Part shown: piece by piece, positions 18,155 through 27,418 of the stretch
Layout of the letters: each line of letters opens with the position of its first letter
Numbering within the stretch: the first letter of the stretch is position 1
Source of the DNA: Lacinutrix sp.
GTDB taxonomy: Bacteria > Bacteroidota > Bacteroidia > Flavobacteriales > Flavobacteriaceae
NCBI RefSeq assembly: GCF_029238095.1
Contig: NZ_JAQWGS010000015.1
Coordinates: 1 to 64,000 of the forward strand
DNA length: 64,000 bases
Direction: 5' to 3'
Notes under the pieces: generated by a model
What the model saw: only the letters and a program-made list of their open reading frames with translations
Told to the model about the DNA's origin: nothing
The model's database searches: none
Translations under genes and position numbers: made by a program

Positions 18155-20155
18155 ATGAACTCAACTTTTAAAACTCAAATTCTTGAAGGTATTCCAAAAG
18201 TTTTACCAGCCCAAAAACAATACGAAACAGTAATAAATCATGCGCCAAAACGCAAAGCTATTCTTAGCAAAGAAGAAGAAAAATTAGCGTTACGTAATGC
18301 CTTAAGATATTTCGATAAGCAACACCATGCAACATTACTTCCTGAGTTTAAAAAAGAATTAGATACTTACGGTAGAATATATATGTATCGTTTACGTCCT
18401 GATTACAAAATGTACGCAAGACCAATAGACGAATATCCAGCACAATCAAAACAAGCAGCTGCCATTATGCTAATGATACAAAACAACTTAGATTATGCAG
18501 TAGCTCAACATCCTCATGAACTCATTACTTATGGAGGAAATGGTGGTGTTTTTTCTAATTGGGCACAATATCGCCTAACCATGAAATACCTTGCAGAAAT
18601 GAACGACGAGCAAACACTCGTTATGTATTCTGGGCATCCAATGGGATTATTTCCTTCACATAAAGAAGCACCAAGAGTGGTGGTAACTAATGGCATGATG
18701 ATTCCAAATTATTCTAAACCAGACGATTGGGAAAAATTTAACGCCTTAGGTGTTACACAATATGGCCAAATGACAGCAGGAAGCTATATGTATATTGGAC
18801 CACAAGGTATAGTTCATGGCACAACCATAACCGTTTTAAACGGATTTAGAAAAATAGGAAAAGAACCAAAAGGAAACCTGTTTGTAACTTCAGGATTAGG
18901 AGGAATGTCTGGAGCTCAGCCAAAAGCTGGAAATATTGCAGGTTGTATTACAGTTTGCGCAGAAGTAAATCCAAAAATCACTCAAGTCCGTTTAGATCAA
19001 GGTTGGATAGATGAAAAAATTACAGATTTAAATGAATTAGTGTCTCGAGTTAATAAAGCCAAAGCTGAAAAAGAAACTATTTCAATAGCTTACTTAGGAA
19101 ACATCGTAGAGGTTTGGGAAAAGTTTGACGAAGCAAATATTCACATAGACTTAGGAAGCGACCAAACCTCACTTCATAATCCTTGGGCTGGAGGTTATTA
19201 TCCAACAGGCATGTCTTTTGATCAAGCCAATGAAATGATGGCTAATAATCCAGAACAATTTAAAATAGAAGTTCAAAAAACATTACGTCGTCATGCAGAT
19301 GCTATAAATAAGCATACCTCAAAAGGCACTTATTTCTTCGATTACGGAAATGCTTTTCTGTTAGAAGCCTCTCGTGCAGGTGCAGATATTATGTCTACTC
19401 ATCCTACAATTGGTAAAGAATTTAAATACCCCAGTTATGTACAAGATATTATGGGTCCAATGTGTTTCGATTATGGTTTTGGACCTTTTCGTTGGGTTTG
19501 TGCTTCAGGAAAACCAGAAGATTTAGCAAAAACAGATGCTATTGCTTGTAGTGTTTTAGAAGAATTAATGAAGCATTCTCCAGAAGAAATTCAACAACAA
19601 ATGGCAGACAATATTCAATGGATTAAGGGTGCACAAGAAAACAAACTAGTAGTTGGCTCTCAAGCTAGAATACTTTATGCAGATGCAGAAGGTAGAGCAA
19701 AAATAGCAGAAGCCTTTAACCAAGCCATTGCAAAAGGTGAAATAGACACTGTAATACTAGGAAGAGACCATCATGATGTTTCTGGAACAGATTCGCCTTA
19801 CAGAGAAACCAGTAATATTTATGATGGTTCTCGTTTTACAGCAGATATGGCAATACATAATGTTATTGGAGACAGCTTTCGTGGCGCAACTTGGGTAAGC
19901 ATTCACAATGGTGGTGGTGTTGGTTGGGGAGAAGTTATCAATGGAGGATTTGGTATGGTTCTTGATGGTAGTAAAGAAGCTTCAAAACGCTTAAAATCAA
20001 TGTTGTTCTGGGATGTTAATAATGGAATCTCCAGAAGAAGTTGGGCAAGAAACGAAGGCGCAATATTTGCAATAAAACGCGCAATGGAAATAGAACCTAA
20101 TTTAAAAGTAACATTACCTAATAGTGTAGATGATGCCATGATAGAATCGTTATAA
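18155..20155 (+). CDS. hutU: urocanate hydratase
   Basis: Converts urocanate to imidazolonepropionate in histidine breakdown, using tightly bound NAD. At 666 residues it is longer than the roughly 556-residue proteobacterial enzyme, and I associate this longer form with Bacteroidota. Conserved blocks include YGGNGGVFSNWAQYR, the NAD-binding TSGLGGMSGAQPKAG, GQMTAGSYMYIGPQG and the cysteine-containing FRWVCASGKPEDL. No hutH, hutI or hutG lies in the window, so the pathway must be completed elsewhere. Confidence 0.95.
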   Translation: MNSTFKTQILEGIPKVLPAQKQYETVINHAPKRKAILSKEEEKLALRNALRYFDKQHHATLLPEFKKELDTYGRIYMYRLRPDYKMYARPIDEYPAQSKQAAAIMLMIQNNLDYAVAQHPHELITYGGNGGVFSNWAQYRLTMKYLAEMNDEQTLVMYSGHPMGLFPSHKEAPRVVVTNGMMIPNYSKPDDWEKFNALGVTQYGQMTAGSYMYIGPQGIVHGTTITVLNGFRKIGKEPKGNLFVTSGLGGMSGAQPKAGNIAGCITVCAEVNPKITQVRLDQGWIDEKITDLNELVSRVNKAKAEKETISIAYLGNIVEVWEKFDEANIHIDLGSDQTSLHNPWAGGYYPTGMSFDQANEMMANNPEQFKIEVQKTLRRHADAINKHTSKGTYFFDYGNAFLLEASRAGADIMSTHPTIGKEFKYPSYVQDIMGPMCFDYGFGPFRWVCASGKPEDLAKTDAIACSVLEELMKHSPEEIQQQMADNIQWIKGAQENKLVVGSQARILYADAEGRAKIAEAFNQAIAKGEIDTVILGRDHHDVSGTDSPYRETSNIYDGSRFTADMAIHNVIGDSFRGATWVSIHNGGGVGWGEVINGGFGMVLDGSKEASKRLKSMLFWDVNNGISRRSWARNEGAIFAIKRAMEIEPNLKVTLPNSVDDAMIESL

Positions 20156-20172
20156 CTATTAAAAAAATTACA

Positions 20173-20724
20173 ATGAAAAAATTAATTCAAAAAACATTTT
20201 CATTATTAGCTTTGCTAATAATTATGAGTTCATGCAACTCTGTACGTGTTGCCGCAGATTACGATAAGAACAACAATTTTGACTCTTATAAAACCTTTGC
20301 CTTTTTTAAAACAGGTATAGATAAAGCTGAAATAAGTGATTTAGATAAACGTAGAATACTTCGTGCTATTGAAAGCGAAATGCTAGCAAAAGGATTTACA
20401 AAATCTAAAGATCCAGATTTATTAGTCAGTATTTTTACAAAAGAAAGACAAGAAATTAATGTATGGAATAATGGCTTTGGTGGTTTTGGATATGGTTGGG
20501 GATGGAGCCCGTTTTGGGGAAATAACTTTAATACTAACGTTAGTACCAATTTACAAGGCAGTCTATATATAGATTTAATAGACGCAAAAAAGAAAGAGCT
20601 TGTTTGGCAAGGTAAAGGCTCTGGTTATTTAACAAGTTCTTCTAAAGTTGATAAAAAAATTGAAAGAATAAATACATTTGTTAGAGAAATTATGACTGCG
20701 TATCCTCCTGCATTGGAAGAATAA
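20173..20724 (+). CDS. DUF4136 lipoprotein
   Basis: A 183-residue lipoprotein. The signal ends in the lipobox IMSSC (Cys22). The mature part starts with VRVAADYDKNNNFDSYKTFAFF, the hallmark opening of DUF4136, and includes RRILRAIESEMLAKGF and a glycine/tryptophan-rich loop (GFGGFGYGWGWSPFWG). It probably sits in the cell envelope facing the periplasm; the role is unknown. It starts 17 bases after hutU and ends at a strong terminator. Confidence 0.85.
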   Translation: MKKLIQKTFSLLALLIIMSSCNSVRVAADYDKNNNFDSYKTFAFFKTGIDKAEISDLDKRRILRAIESEMLAKGFTKSKDPDLLVSIFTKERQEINVWNNGFGGFGYGWGWSPFWGNNFNTNVSTNLQGSLYIDLIDAKKKELVWQGKGSGYLTSSSKVDKKIERINTFVREIMTAYPPALEE

Positions 20725-20732
20725 ATTACATT

Positions 20733-20762
20733 AAAAAGCGATTCAGAAATGAATCGCTTTTT
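20733..20762 (+). terminator. terminator after hutU/DUF4136
   Basis: A perfect 13-base stem AAAAAGCGATTCA (20733-20745) and its complement (20750-20762) with a GAAA loop and T run. It can also serve the converging E1 gene. Confidence 0.9.
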
Positions 20763-20803
20763 TGTTTTGTGTGTTCAATATTTCAAATTCTAATTTTGTA
20801 AAC

Positions 20804-22888
20804 TTAATAATTAAGTAATGCTTCAATTTTAACTTTCACTTTTTCTGTAGATGGTATCATTGTTTCTTCTAAAGTAGAATTTAAAGGAATTGCAGGCATA
20901 TTTTCACTACCAATAGTCATTACTGGTGCATCTAGGTATTTAAAACAGTCTTCTTGAATTTTTCCTGCTAAAGCTCTTGCAAAACTATTATTCGAAGGCT
21001 CTTCTGTAACCACTAAACATTTACCAGTTTTTTTAACAGATTTCATTACAGTGTCTTCATCTAACGGAAACAATGTTCTTAAATCTATAACTTCTATTTG
21101 GTCTTGCATTTCTAGTGCTTCTGAAGCATTTATTGCCCAATGCACTCCCATTCCGTAAGTAACAATAGTAAGTGTTTCTAAATCGTCTTGTTTCCATATT
21201 TCTTGTAACACCCAAGCTTTACCAAAAGGCAATACATAATCTTCACTTGGCTCAACAGATGTTGCACCTTGTGTTCCTGGTACTTTAGACCAATACAAAC
21301 CTTTATGTTCTAGAATCACTACAGGATTTGGATCGTGATATGCAGCCTTCATTAAGCCTTTTAAATCTGCTCCATTACTAGGATAGGCTATTTTTATACC
21401 TCGAATATTGGTGATTACACTTTCTACAGAAGATGAATGATAAGGTCCACCACTTCCATAAGCACCTATTGGTACTCGAAGAATCATAGAAACTGGCCAT
21501 TTTCCGTTAGACAAGTAACAACTTCTACTTACTTCTGTAAATAACTGATTTAATCCTGGCCAAATATAATCTGCAAATTGCACCTCAACAATTGGTTTTA
21601 ATCCAACAGCACTCATACCAACGGTAGAACCAACAATAAAGGCTTCTTGAATTGGAGTATTAAAAACGCGATCGTCACCAAATTTTTGAGCCAGTGTTGC
21701 TGCTTCTCTAAAAACACCACCAAGTCTTCCTCCAACATCTTGACCATAAAGTAAACATTCTTTATGCGCTCTCATTAATTCTTCAACTGCAAATAAGGCG
21801 CAATCTACCATGACCACTTTATCTGCTCCTTCAGGTGCTCTTGTTCCTTTTTCTTCTGTGATTGGTGTTGGTACAAAATCGTATGTAAATAAATCCTCAG
21901 GTTTTGGATCTTCAGCTTTTAGCGCTTTTTCAAAATCTGATTGTACTTTTGCTTTCGCGAAATTTTCTATGTCGTTAATCTCACTTTTCGAAAATCCAGC
22001 ATCTAATAACTGTTGTTTTATTACTGGATATGGATCTCTAGATCTTGCTTCGTCTAAATCGTCGCGATACCATTCCATGCGCACACCAGAAGTGTGATGA
22101 TTAAGTAACGGTACTTTTGCATGTACTAAAAAAGGTCTGCGTTCTGTACGTATTGTTTTTATAACTTTTTCTAGTGCTTCGTAACTTTCTGTAAAATTTG
22201 CACCATCTATAGAAATGGCCTCTAAACCATGAAATCCTTGAGCGTACTCAAAAGCATTTTGTGCTCTGGTTTCGGCAGCATTTGCGCTAATATCCCAACC
22301 GTTATCTTGTACTAAATATAAAATAGGCATTTGTTTTAAAGCTGCCATTTGAAATGCTTCTGCTATTTCTCCTTCGGTTACTGATGCATCTCCTAAAGAA
22401 CAAACGGTTATTGGTTTCAAAGAGTTATCGACTGCGCTCGAACTAACAGGATCGGAATCAAGAGAATAATCGTCTAAACCTTGTAGTTCCTTATACTGCA
22501 TTCCCATAGCCACCCCTGTTGCTGGAATGGCTTGCATACCTGTTGCTGATGATTGATGCGGAATTTTAGGCTTATCATCATCCTTTAAACTTGGGTGGCT
22601 ATAATAGGTTCTTCCTCCGGAAAACGGATCTTCTTTTTTTGCTAATAATTGCAACATTAAATCGTAAGGTTCTAAACCGAATGATAATAACATGGCGTCG
22701 TCTCTATAATACGGAAACGCATAATCTTGAGGTAACAATTGTAATCCTAAGGCTATTTGAATAGCCTCATGACCACGAGATGTTGCATGTACATATTTTG
22801 AAACTTGCTTAAAATTAGCTTCGTATAATTCTGCCATTGCTTTTGCTGTGCAGAGTTTTAAAAATCCTTTTTCTAATATATCTTTCAT
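20804..22888 (-). CDS. fused 2-oxoacid dehydrogenase E1 alpha-beta subunit
   Basis: Thiamine-diphosphate E1 of a branched-chain-type 2-oxoacid dehydrogenase, alpha and beta halves in one chain (about 694 residues from the ATG at 22888). The alpha half carries the TPP motif GDASVTEGE...QDNGWDIS; the beta half has GQDVGGRLGGVF, VEVQFADYIWPGLNQL and the C-terminal EVIDLRTLFPLDEDT. Upstream ATGs (22921, 22900) lie in or before a short palindrome, so the later start is preferred. Residues just before the TPP motif (DYSLDSDPVSSSAVDN) come from a dispersed DNA repeat read in frame. It partners the E2 at 24767 and follows ilvE, pointing to valine/leucine/isoleucine breakdown. Confidence 0.88.
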   Translation of the reverse strand: MKDILEKGFLKLCTAKAMAELYEANFKQVSKYVHATSRGHEAIQIALGLQLLPQDYAFPYYRDDAMLLSFGLEPYDLMLQLLAKKEDPFSGGRTYYSHPSLKDDDKPKIPHQSSATGMQAIPATGVAMGMQYKELQGLDDYSLDSDPVSSSAVDNSLKPITVCSLGDASVTEGEIAEAFQMAALKQMPILYLVQDNGWDISANAAETRAQNAFEYAQGFHGLEAISIDGANFTESYEALEKVIKTIRTERRPFLVHAKVPLLNHHTSGVRMEWYRDDLDEARSRDPYPVIKQQLLDAGFSKSEINDIENFAKAKVQSDFEKALKAEDPKPEDLFTYDFVPTPITEEKGTRAPEGADKVVMVDCALFAVEELMRAHKECLLYGQDVGGRLGGVFREAATLAQKFGDDRVFNTPIQEAFIVGSTVGMSAVGLKPIVEVQFADYIWPGLNQLFTEVSRSCYLSNGKWPVSMILRVPIGAYGSGGPYHSSSVESVITNIRGIKIAYPSNGADLKGLMKAAYHDPNPVVILEHKGLYWSKVPGTQGATSVEPSEDYVLPFGKAWVLQEIWKQDDLETLTIVTYGMGVHWAINASEALEMQDQIEVIDLRTLFPLDEDTVMKSVKKTGKCLVVTEEPSNNSFARALAGKIQEDCFKYLDAPVMTIGSENMPAIPLNSTLEETMIPSTEKVKVKIEALLNY
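22421..22470. repeat. dispersed repeat inside the E1 gene
   Basis: Contains TCGACTGCGCTCGA flanked by AGAGTTA and ACTAACAGG, a GC-richer word than its surroundings and of the type common as short dispersed repeats in flavobacterial genomes. It is translated in frame as an insertion between the alpha-subunit helix and the TPP motif. Confidence 0.55.
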
Positions 22889-22898
22889 CATATCTGTC

Positions 22899-22918
22899 AT
22901 TTCTACAAAAGCAGAAAT
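22899..22918. repeat. short palindrome at the 5' end of the E1 gene
   Basis: ATTTCTAC (22899-22906) and GCAGAAAT (22911-22918) pair in 7 of 8 positions and are preceded by GTC, the same layout as the palindromes at 10171 and 31548. If E1 starts at 22921 it would be translated; with the start at 22888 it lies in the leader. Confidence 0.55.
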
Positions 22919-23020
22919 CAATTTTACTTATTATTTTGATTGCGTCTGCGATAAGGATTACTCATCTATAATATTTTATAAATAGAAATTTGTGAGTGTT
23001 CCACAATTGAGACTTTGTTG

Positions 23021-23063
23021 AAGCTCCTCGAAGAGAGCGACTGCCGAAAGCCTGACCTTTAGG
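23021..23063. repeat. GC-rich patch between ilvE and E1
   Basis: By my count 24 of 43 bases are G or C here, against a clearly AT-rich background. It contains CTCCTCGAAGAG and GACTGCCGAAAGCC. It is non-coding and looks like part of a dispersed repeat rather than local sequence. Confidence 0.4.
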
Positions 23064-23079
23064 TAACTCCAAAATTATC

Positions 23080-24147
23080 CTAAGCTAATTCGTTTTTAAC
23101 TGTTGTCATCCAATTAAATTTATCTTCAATCTTACCTGTTTTAATTGCATTTAAGGTGTTATTAACATCAAGACCAACTGGACTTTCGTTAGACACATGA
23201 ATGGTTTTGTCTCCTACTCCAATCTCTTGAATATAGGCTATACCAACTGCTGTTCCTGTACCAAAAGCTTCTTCTAAAGTTCCTTTTTGTGATGCTTCTT
23301 CAATTTCGTCTATTGTAACAGCGCGTTCTATTACATTGAAACCTTTATCTTTTAAAACAGAGATAACGCTTAGCCTGGTAATTCCATCTAGTATAGAACC
23401 GTCTCGTTTTGGTGTAATAAATTCTCCATTAATTTTAAAGAAAATATTCATGGTTCCTACTTCTTGAATGTATTTATGCTCCACTGCATCTAACCATAGT
23501 ACTTGATCGTAACCTTTTGCTTTTGCTAACTCAGTTGGACGAATTGCAGCTGCATAATTACCAGCTGCTTTAGCTTCACCAGTTCCTCCATTAGCTGCAC
23601 GTATGTACTCCTTTTCAGCCCACAATTTTATGCGTTTACTAAAAAATGGTCCTGCTGGAGATGCCATAATTATAAACTTAAAATGTGTAGCAGCTCTCAT
23701 GCCAATAAAAGGCTCGTCTGCATACATAAATGGTCTTAAATAGAGTGCGCTTCCGTCTAGTGGTGGAATCCAATTACGTTCTAAATCTACTAATTGTTTT
23801 AAGCCCTCTACAAATAAGTCTTGAGGAAAATCTGGCATTCCCATTCTATCTGCACTTGCATTTAATCGTGCTGCATTTTTATCTGCTCTAAACAACATTG
23901 GATTGCCTTCTGTATCTACAGTTGCTTTCATGCCTTCAAAAATGGCTTGACCATAATGTAAAGCCATTGCTGCTGGATGTGTTGGTATTAGTGCTAATGG
24001 TTCTATTCTTGGATTAATCCAATCTCCATTATCGTAATCACAAATAAACATATGATCTGTGAAAGTTATACCTAATGGAATATTATTAAAGTCGATATTG
24101 TCAACTTTTGAGTGTTCTACTTTGGTTACTGAAATGTTATGTTTCAT
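23080..24147 (-). CDS. ilvE: branched-chain amino acid aminotransferase
   Basis: Class IV PLP aminotransferase moving amino groups between valine, leucine or isoleucine and 2-oxoglutarate. At 355 residues it belongs to the longer (class II) BCAT type. Visible are ALHYGQAIFEGMKA, the PLP-lysine region GEAKAAGNYAAAI, LWLDAVEHKYIQEVGTMNIFF and the cofactor loop GTGTAVGIAYI. It lies between a thioredoxin-like gene and the E1 gene, so its 2-oxoacid products are the likely substrate of the neighbouring dehydrogenase; in growth it can also work in synthesis. Confidence 0.95.
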   Translation of the reverse strand: MKHNISVTKVEHSKVDNIDFNNIPLGITFTDHMFICDYDNGDWINPRIEPLALIPTHPAAMALHYGQAIFEGMKATVDTEGNPMLFRADKNAARLNASADRMGMPDFPQDLFVEGLKQLVDLERNWIPPLDGSALYLRPFMYADEPFIGMRAATHFKFIIMASPAGPFFSKRIKLWAEKEYIRAANGGTGEAKAAGNYAAAIRPTELAKAKGYDQVLWLDAVEHKYIQEVGTMNIFFKINGEFITPKRDGSILDGITRLSVISVLKDKGFNVIERAVTIDEIEEASQKGTLEEAFGTGTAVGIAYIQEIGVGDKTIHVSNESPVGLDVNNTLNAIKTGKIEDKFNWMTTVKNELA

Positions 24148-24157
24148 GATATTACTT

Positions 24158-24751
24158 TTACAATAAATTGTTTATTTTTCGTTTTATCTTATTAATCACA
24201 TTAAAGCTAAGTACATCGCTTATGTATTCTACTTTTCCATTTTGATCAATAATAATATTATATGGATAATGCGGTATTTTGAATTTCTCAACTATTGACA
24301 TGCCATTTGGTACAACTTTGAAGTCTAGTTTATTTGTTTTTAAAAAATTTTGAAGTGCATTTTTATCATTCCATGAAACCGCAATAAATTCTACTGGTTT
24401 AGATTTAAAATCAGCTTTTAGGGCATTTAAATCTGGAAACTCTTCAACACAAGGTTTACATTGAATAAACCAAAAATTAATAACAACTATTTTACCTTTT
24501 AGACTTTGCGAAGTGTGTTTAATTCCATTTATATCTTCAAAAGATAAATCATCAATTATACTTCCGTTTATTTCTTTTCGTAGTTCTTTATTCTTGTTTT
24601 TCTGAATTTTATATTTTTCAGTTAACGCTTTGTTCTTTGCTTTTTGTTGCTCTTTTGTAAGCTCTTTTTTTGAACTTATATTTCCTGTTTGAGAGAAGGC
24701 ACTAATTAGAATTGCATAAAAGGCAATAAACAAAATTGATTTAAGTTTCAT
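24158..24751 (-). CDS. TlpA-like thioredoxin-fold protein
   Basis: A 197-residue exported protein with a signal peptide (residues 1-20, FSAFS-like end) and a long charged linker (residues 28-60), then a TlpA/AhpC-TSA-type thioredoxin domain. The redox pair is C98-x-x-C101 (QCKPCVEEF), with the cis-proline region KIPHYPYNIIID. Probably a periplasmic thiol reductant or cytochrome/disulfide maturation factor. Its position inside the E2-ilvE-E1 run, with 10-15-base gaps on both sides, implies co-transcription, but no functional link is evident. Confidence 0.8.
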   Translation of the reverse strand: MKLKSILFIAFYAILISAFSQTGNISSKKELTKEQQKAKNKALTEKYKIQKNKNKELRKEINGSIIDDLSFEDINGIKHTSQSLKGKIVVINFWFIQCKPCVEEFPDLNALKADFKSKPVEFIAVSWNDKNALQNFLKTNKLDFKVVPNGMSIVEKFKIPHYPYNIIIDQNGKVEYISDVLSFNVINKIKRKINNLL

Positions 24752-24766
24752 AATTTTTTTTATGTA

Positions 24767-26065
24767 TTAAATCTTTCTATCCATATCAAACTGTTCGAAA
24801 TAATCTGCCACGCGACGTACAAAACTTCCTCCTAAAAAACCATCAACTACACGATGGTCGAAAGAAAGCGATAAGTACATCATGCTTCTAATCGCTATTT
24901 CATCTCCTTTTTCTGTAGTAATAACTTCAGGACGTTTTTTTATGATTCCTAAAGCGAGAATAGCTACTTCTGGCTGATTAATAATTGGTGTTCCCATAAC
25001 GCTTCCAAAAGTTCCTACATTAGAAATCGTGAATGTGCTTCCCTGAATGTCATCAGCTTTTAAATTATTCTCTCTGGCTTTGTTGGCCAATTCATTGACG
25101 TTTTCGGCTAACGTTTTTAAATCTTTGGTGTCTGCATTTTTAACCACTGGTACAATTAAATTTCCACTTGGTAATGCAGTAGCCATACCAATATTAACAT
25201 CTTCTTTTACAATAATATTTTTACCATCGACTGACGCATTAATATTTGGAAAATCTTTGACGGCTTTAGCAACAGCTTCAACAAATAGAGGTGTAAATGT
25301 TAGGCGTTCACCATATTTGTCTTGAAAAGCAACTTTATTAGCATTTCGCCAATTTACCATATTGGTTAAATCTGCTTCCACATAAGCCGTAACATGAGGT
25401 GAGGTGTGTTTTGAATACACCATATGATCTGCAATCATTTGTCGCATACGATCCATCTCAATCACTTTACCTTTTCCTTTATCGAATTTTAATTGCGGAA
25501 TACGATAAGCTGTAGGATCTTGTTGTGCAACTGGTTGTGCAAATTTATATGGTCGTCCTTCTTCTATATACTGAAAAACATCGCTTTTACGTAATCTACC
25601 TTCATTTCCTGTTGCTGGAATTCTAGCTAATTCTTCAAAACTAATATGATGCTCTTTTGCAATTTTTATGATTAATGGTGAAAAGAAAGCATTTGAATTT
25701 GAGACACTAAACTGATTTGAAGTAGTAACAGGATTTGGCTTTGGTTTCTTTAACGTTTTTGCTTTTTCGGAAGATTTTTTTTCAAGCTTTTTGTTAGTTT
25801 CTTTTTTAGTGTTTTTTACTTCACCATCTATTTTAATGATAGCTAAAGGCTCTCCTATTTTAATAACAGCGTTAGCTTCGTATAAAATTTCTTCAATAAT
25901 TCCAGAAACAGTTGAAGGCACTTCAGAATCGACTTTATCTGTTGCTACTTCTAAAAGCATTTCATCTTCTTCAATGGTATCACCAACATTTTTAAACCAT
26001 GTAATAATGGCTGCTTCTGTAATACTCTCACCCAATTTGGGCATTTTGAATTCGTATCTCGACAT
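24767..26065 (-). CDS. dihydrolipoamide acyltransferase E2 of a 2-oxoacid dehydrogenase
   Basis: Core of the branched-chain-type dehydrogenase complex. Domains in order: lipoyl domain (residues 1-78, lipoyl-lysine in EVATDKVDSE), Lys/Pro-rich linker (85-120), peripheral-subunit-binding domain (about 128-165, SPLIIKIAKEHHISFEELARI) and acyltransferase core (200-432) with the active-site motif SFDHRVVDG near the C-terminus. The window's lipB could modify its lipoyl lysine. Starts 2 bases after paaY. E3 is not encoded in the window. Confidence 0.93.
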   Translation of the reverse strand: MSRYEFKMPKLGESITEAAIITWFKNVGDTIEEDEMLLEVATDKVDSEVPSTVSGIIEEILYEANAVIKIGEPLAIIKIDGEVKNTKKETNKKLEKKSSEKAKTLKKPKPNPVTTSNQFSVSNSNAFFSPLIIKIAKEHHISFEELARIPATGNEGRLRKSDVFQYIEEGRPYKFAQPVAQQDPTAYRIPQLKFDKGKGKVIEMDRMRQMIADHMVYSKHTSPHVTAYVEADLTNMVNWRNANKVAFQDKYGERLTFTPLFVEAVAKAVKDFPNINASVDGKNIIVKEDVNIGMATALPSGNLIVPVVKNADTKDLKTLAENVNELANKARENNLKADDIQGSTFTISNVGTFGSVMGTPIINQPEVAILALGIIKKRPEVITTEKGDEIAIRSMMYLSLSFDHRVVDGFLGGSFVRRVADYFEQFDMDRKI

Positions 26066-26067
26066 AA

Positions 26068-26664
26068 TTATTTTTTCATAAAATCTCGAAGCGTTTTATA
26101 AACATCTTCTTGAATTTTCATATTTTCGGGCACTTCTCTTAAAGGCTCAACTTCTTTTAAACTTTCGTGACAATCTCTAGGTAATTGTTGGTATAATTGC
26201 GTGCCTTTGGTTTTCCAAGCCAACATATCATCACTAACTTGTTTAATCACTTTTGCTGGATTGCCAACTACTAAGCTTCGTTTAGGAATAATAGTTTCGG
26301 CTTTTACAAATGCCATTGCTCCAACTATACTTTCATCTCCAATTTCAGCATCGTCCATAATTACGGTGTTCATTCCAATTAAGCAATTTCTACCTAGATT
26401 GGCACCATGAATTATTGCGCCATGACCAACATGCGCACTTTCTTTAAGTGTTATCGATTTTCCTGGAAACATATGCACTGTACAGTTTTCTTGGATATTT
26501 ACACCATCTTTTATAATAATTTGTCCCCAATCACCACGAATCGCAGCTCCAGGACCTATATAACAGTTTTTACCAATAATTACATTTCCAGTTACTGCTG
26601 CCAAAGGATGAACGAAACTAGATTCGTGTACAACTGGTGTAAAGCCTTTAAAACTGTAAATCAT
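26068..26664 (-). CDS. paaY: PaaY-like hexapeptide-repeat protein
   Basis: A 198-residue left-handed beta-helix (gamma-carbonic-anhydrase-like) protein. Hexapeptide repeats run from about residue 15 to 140 (AAVTGNVIIGKNCYIGPGA, HVGHGAIIHGA, GMNTVIMDDAEIGDE), with the metal-ligand histidines in HMFPGK, HVGHG and IIHGA. PaaY homologues in phenylacetate clusters are thioesterases that clear blocked CoA intermediates. It sits in the paa run, 1-2 bases from both neighbours, which supports that role over a general acyltransferase. Confidence 0.88.
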   Translation of the reverse strand: MIYSFKGFTPVVHESSFVHPLAAVTGNVIIGKNCYIGPGAAIRGDWGQIIIKDGVNIQENCTVHMFPGKSITLKESAHVGHGAIIHGANLGRNCLIGMNTVIMDDAEIGDESIVGAMAFVKAETIIPKRSLVVGNPAKVIKQVSDDMLAWKTKGTQLYQQLPRDCHESLKEVEPLREVPENMKIQEDVYKTLRDFMKK

Positions 26665-26665
26665 T

Positions 26666-27418
26666 TTATTTAAATCCTTTTAATTTTTCTTTTGTAAAAT
26701 CAGAAAGCACCAACCTTCCACTTGTTGCTGCACGTTCTGCCAATAACTCATCCCAATCATCAGTACCTATCCAGAAGACTTTTTTCATTTCCAACATCGC
26801 TTCGGTATTGTACGTACACAAATGCTCTGCCGTTGTTTTTACAGCTTCATCAAGTGCTTCTGTAGTGTCATAAACATGAGTGAATAAACCTTTTTGTTTT
26901 GCCCATTCTGCAGGATAAAACGAATTGGCATCTATAGCTATTTGTGACATTGCACTTAATCCCATTTTACGCTCTATTGCAGGACCAACAACAAAAGGGC
27001 CTATACCAATATTAAGCTCACTCAATTTAATTGCTGCAAATTTTGTTGCCATACAATAATCTGTTGATGCTGCTAATCCAACGCCTCCACCAACAGTTTT
27101 TCCTTGAATGCGTCCAATTATAAATTTTGGGCATTTACGCATCGCGTTTATAACGTTTGCAAATCCTGAAAAGAAAACCTTTCCTGTTGCTGCATCGTCT
27201 ATACTAATTAATTCTTCGAAGCTTGCTCCTGCACAAAAGGTTCTATCTCCTCCACTTTTTAATACAATGACTTTAATAGTATCGTTTTGTCCTGCTTCAG
27301 TAATTGTGTTTGCTAATTTTGCTAATACATCTCCTGGTAATGAGTTGTGAGCAGGATGAAAGAATTCTATATAACCTACTTCGTTTTCTATTTCTATTGT
27401 TACGTATGGATTACTCAT
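26666..27418 (-). CDS. enoyl-CoA hydratase/isomerase of the paa cluster
   Basis: A 250-residue crotonase. The oxyanion-hole elements are in TFCAGASFEEL and QGKTVGGGVGLAAS, and one acidic residue lies in LSELNIGIG. The second classical glutamate region (usually ..PGAGGTQRL) reads GPFVVGPAIER here, so it departs from canonical PaaF. Given its place in the operon it is the only candidate for the 2,3-dehydroadipyl-CoA hydratase step, PaaG being encoded separately. Overlaps the serine hydrolase stop by one base (TAATG). Confidence 0.8.
   Translation of the reverse strand: MSNPYVTIEIENEVGYIEFFHPAHNSLPGDVLAKLANTITEAGQNDTIKVIVLKSGGDRTFCAGASFEELISIDDAATGKVFFSGFANVINAMRKCPKFIIGRIQGKTVGGGVGLAASTDYCMATKFAAIKLSELNIGIGPFVVGPAIERKMGLSAMSQIAIDANSFYPAEWAKQKGLFTHVYDTTEALDEAVKTTAEHLCTYNTEAMLEMKKVFWIGTDDWDELLAERAATSGRLVLSDFTKEKLKGFK

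Noticed and set aside
20804-22888. E1 read as pyruvate dehydrogenase or transketolase
   Set aside because: The fused alpha-beta layout plus the E2 and ilvE neighbours fit the branched-chain type better; pyruvate E1 of this phylum is normally split or of different length.
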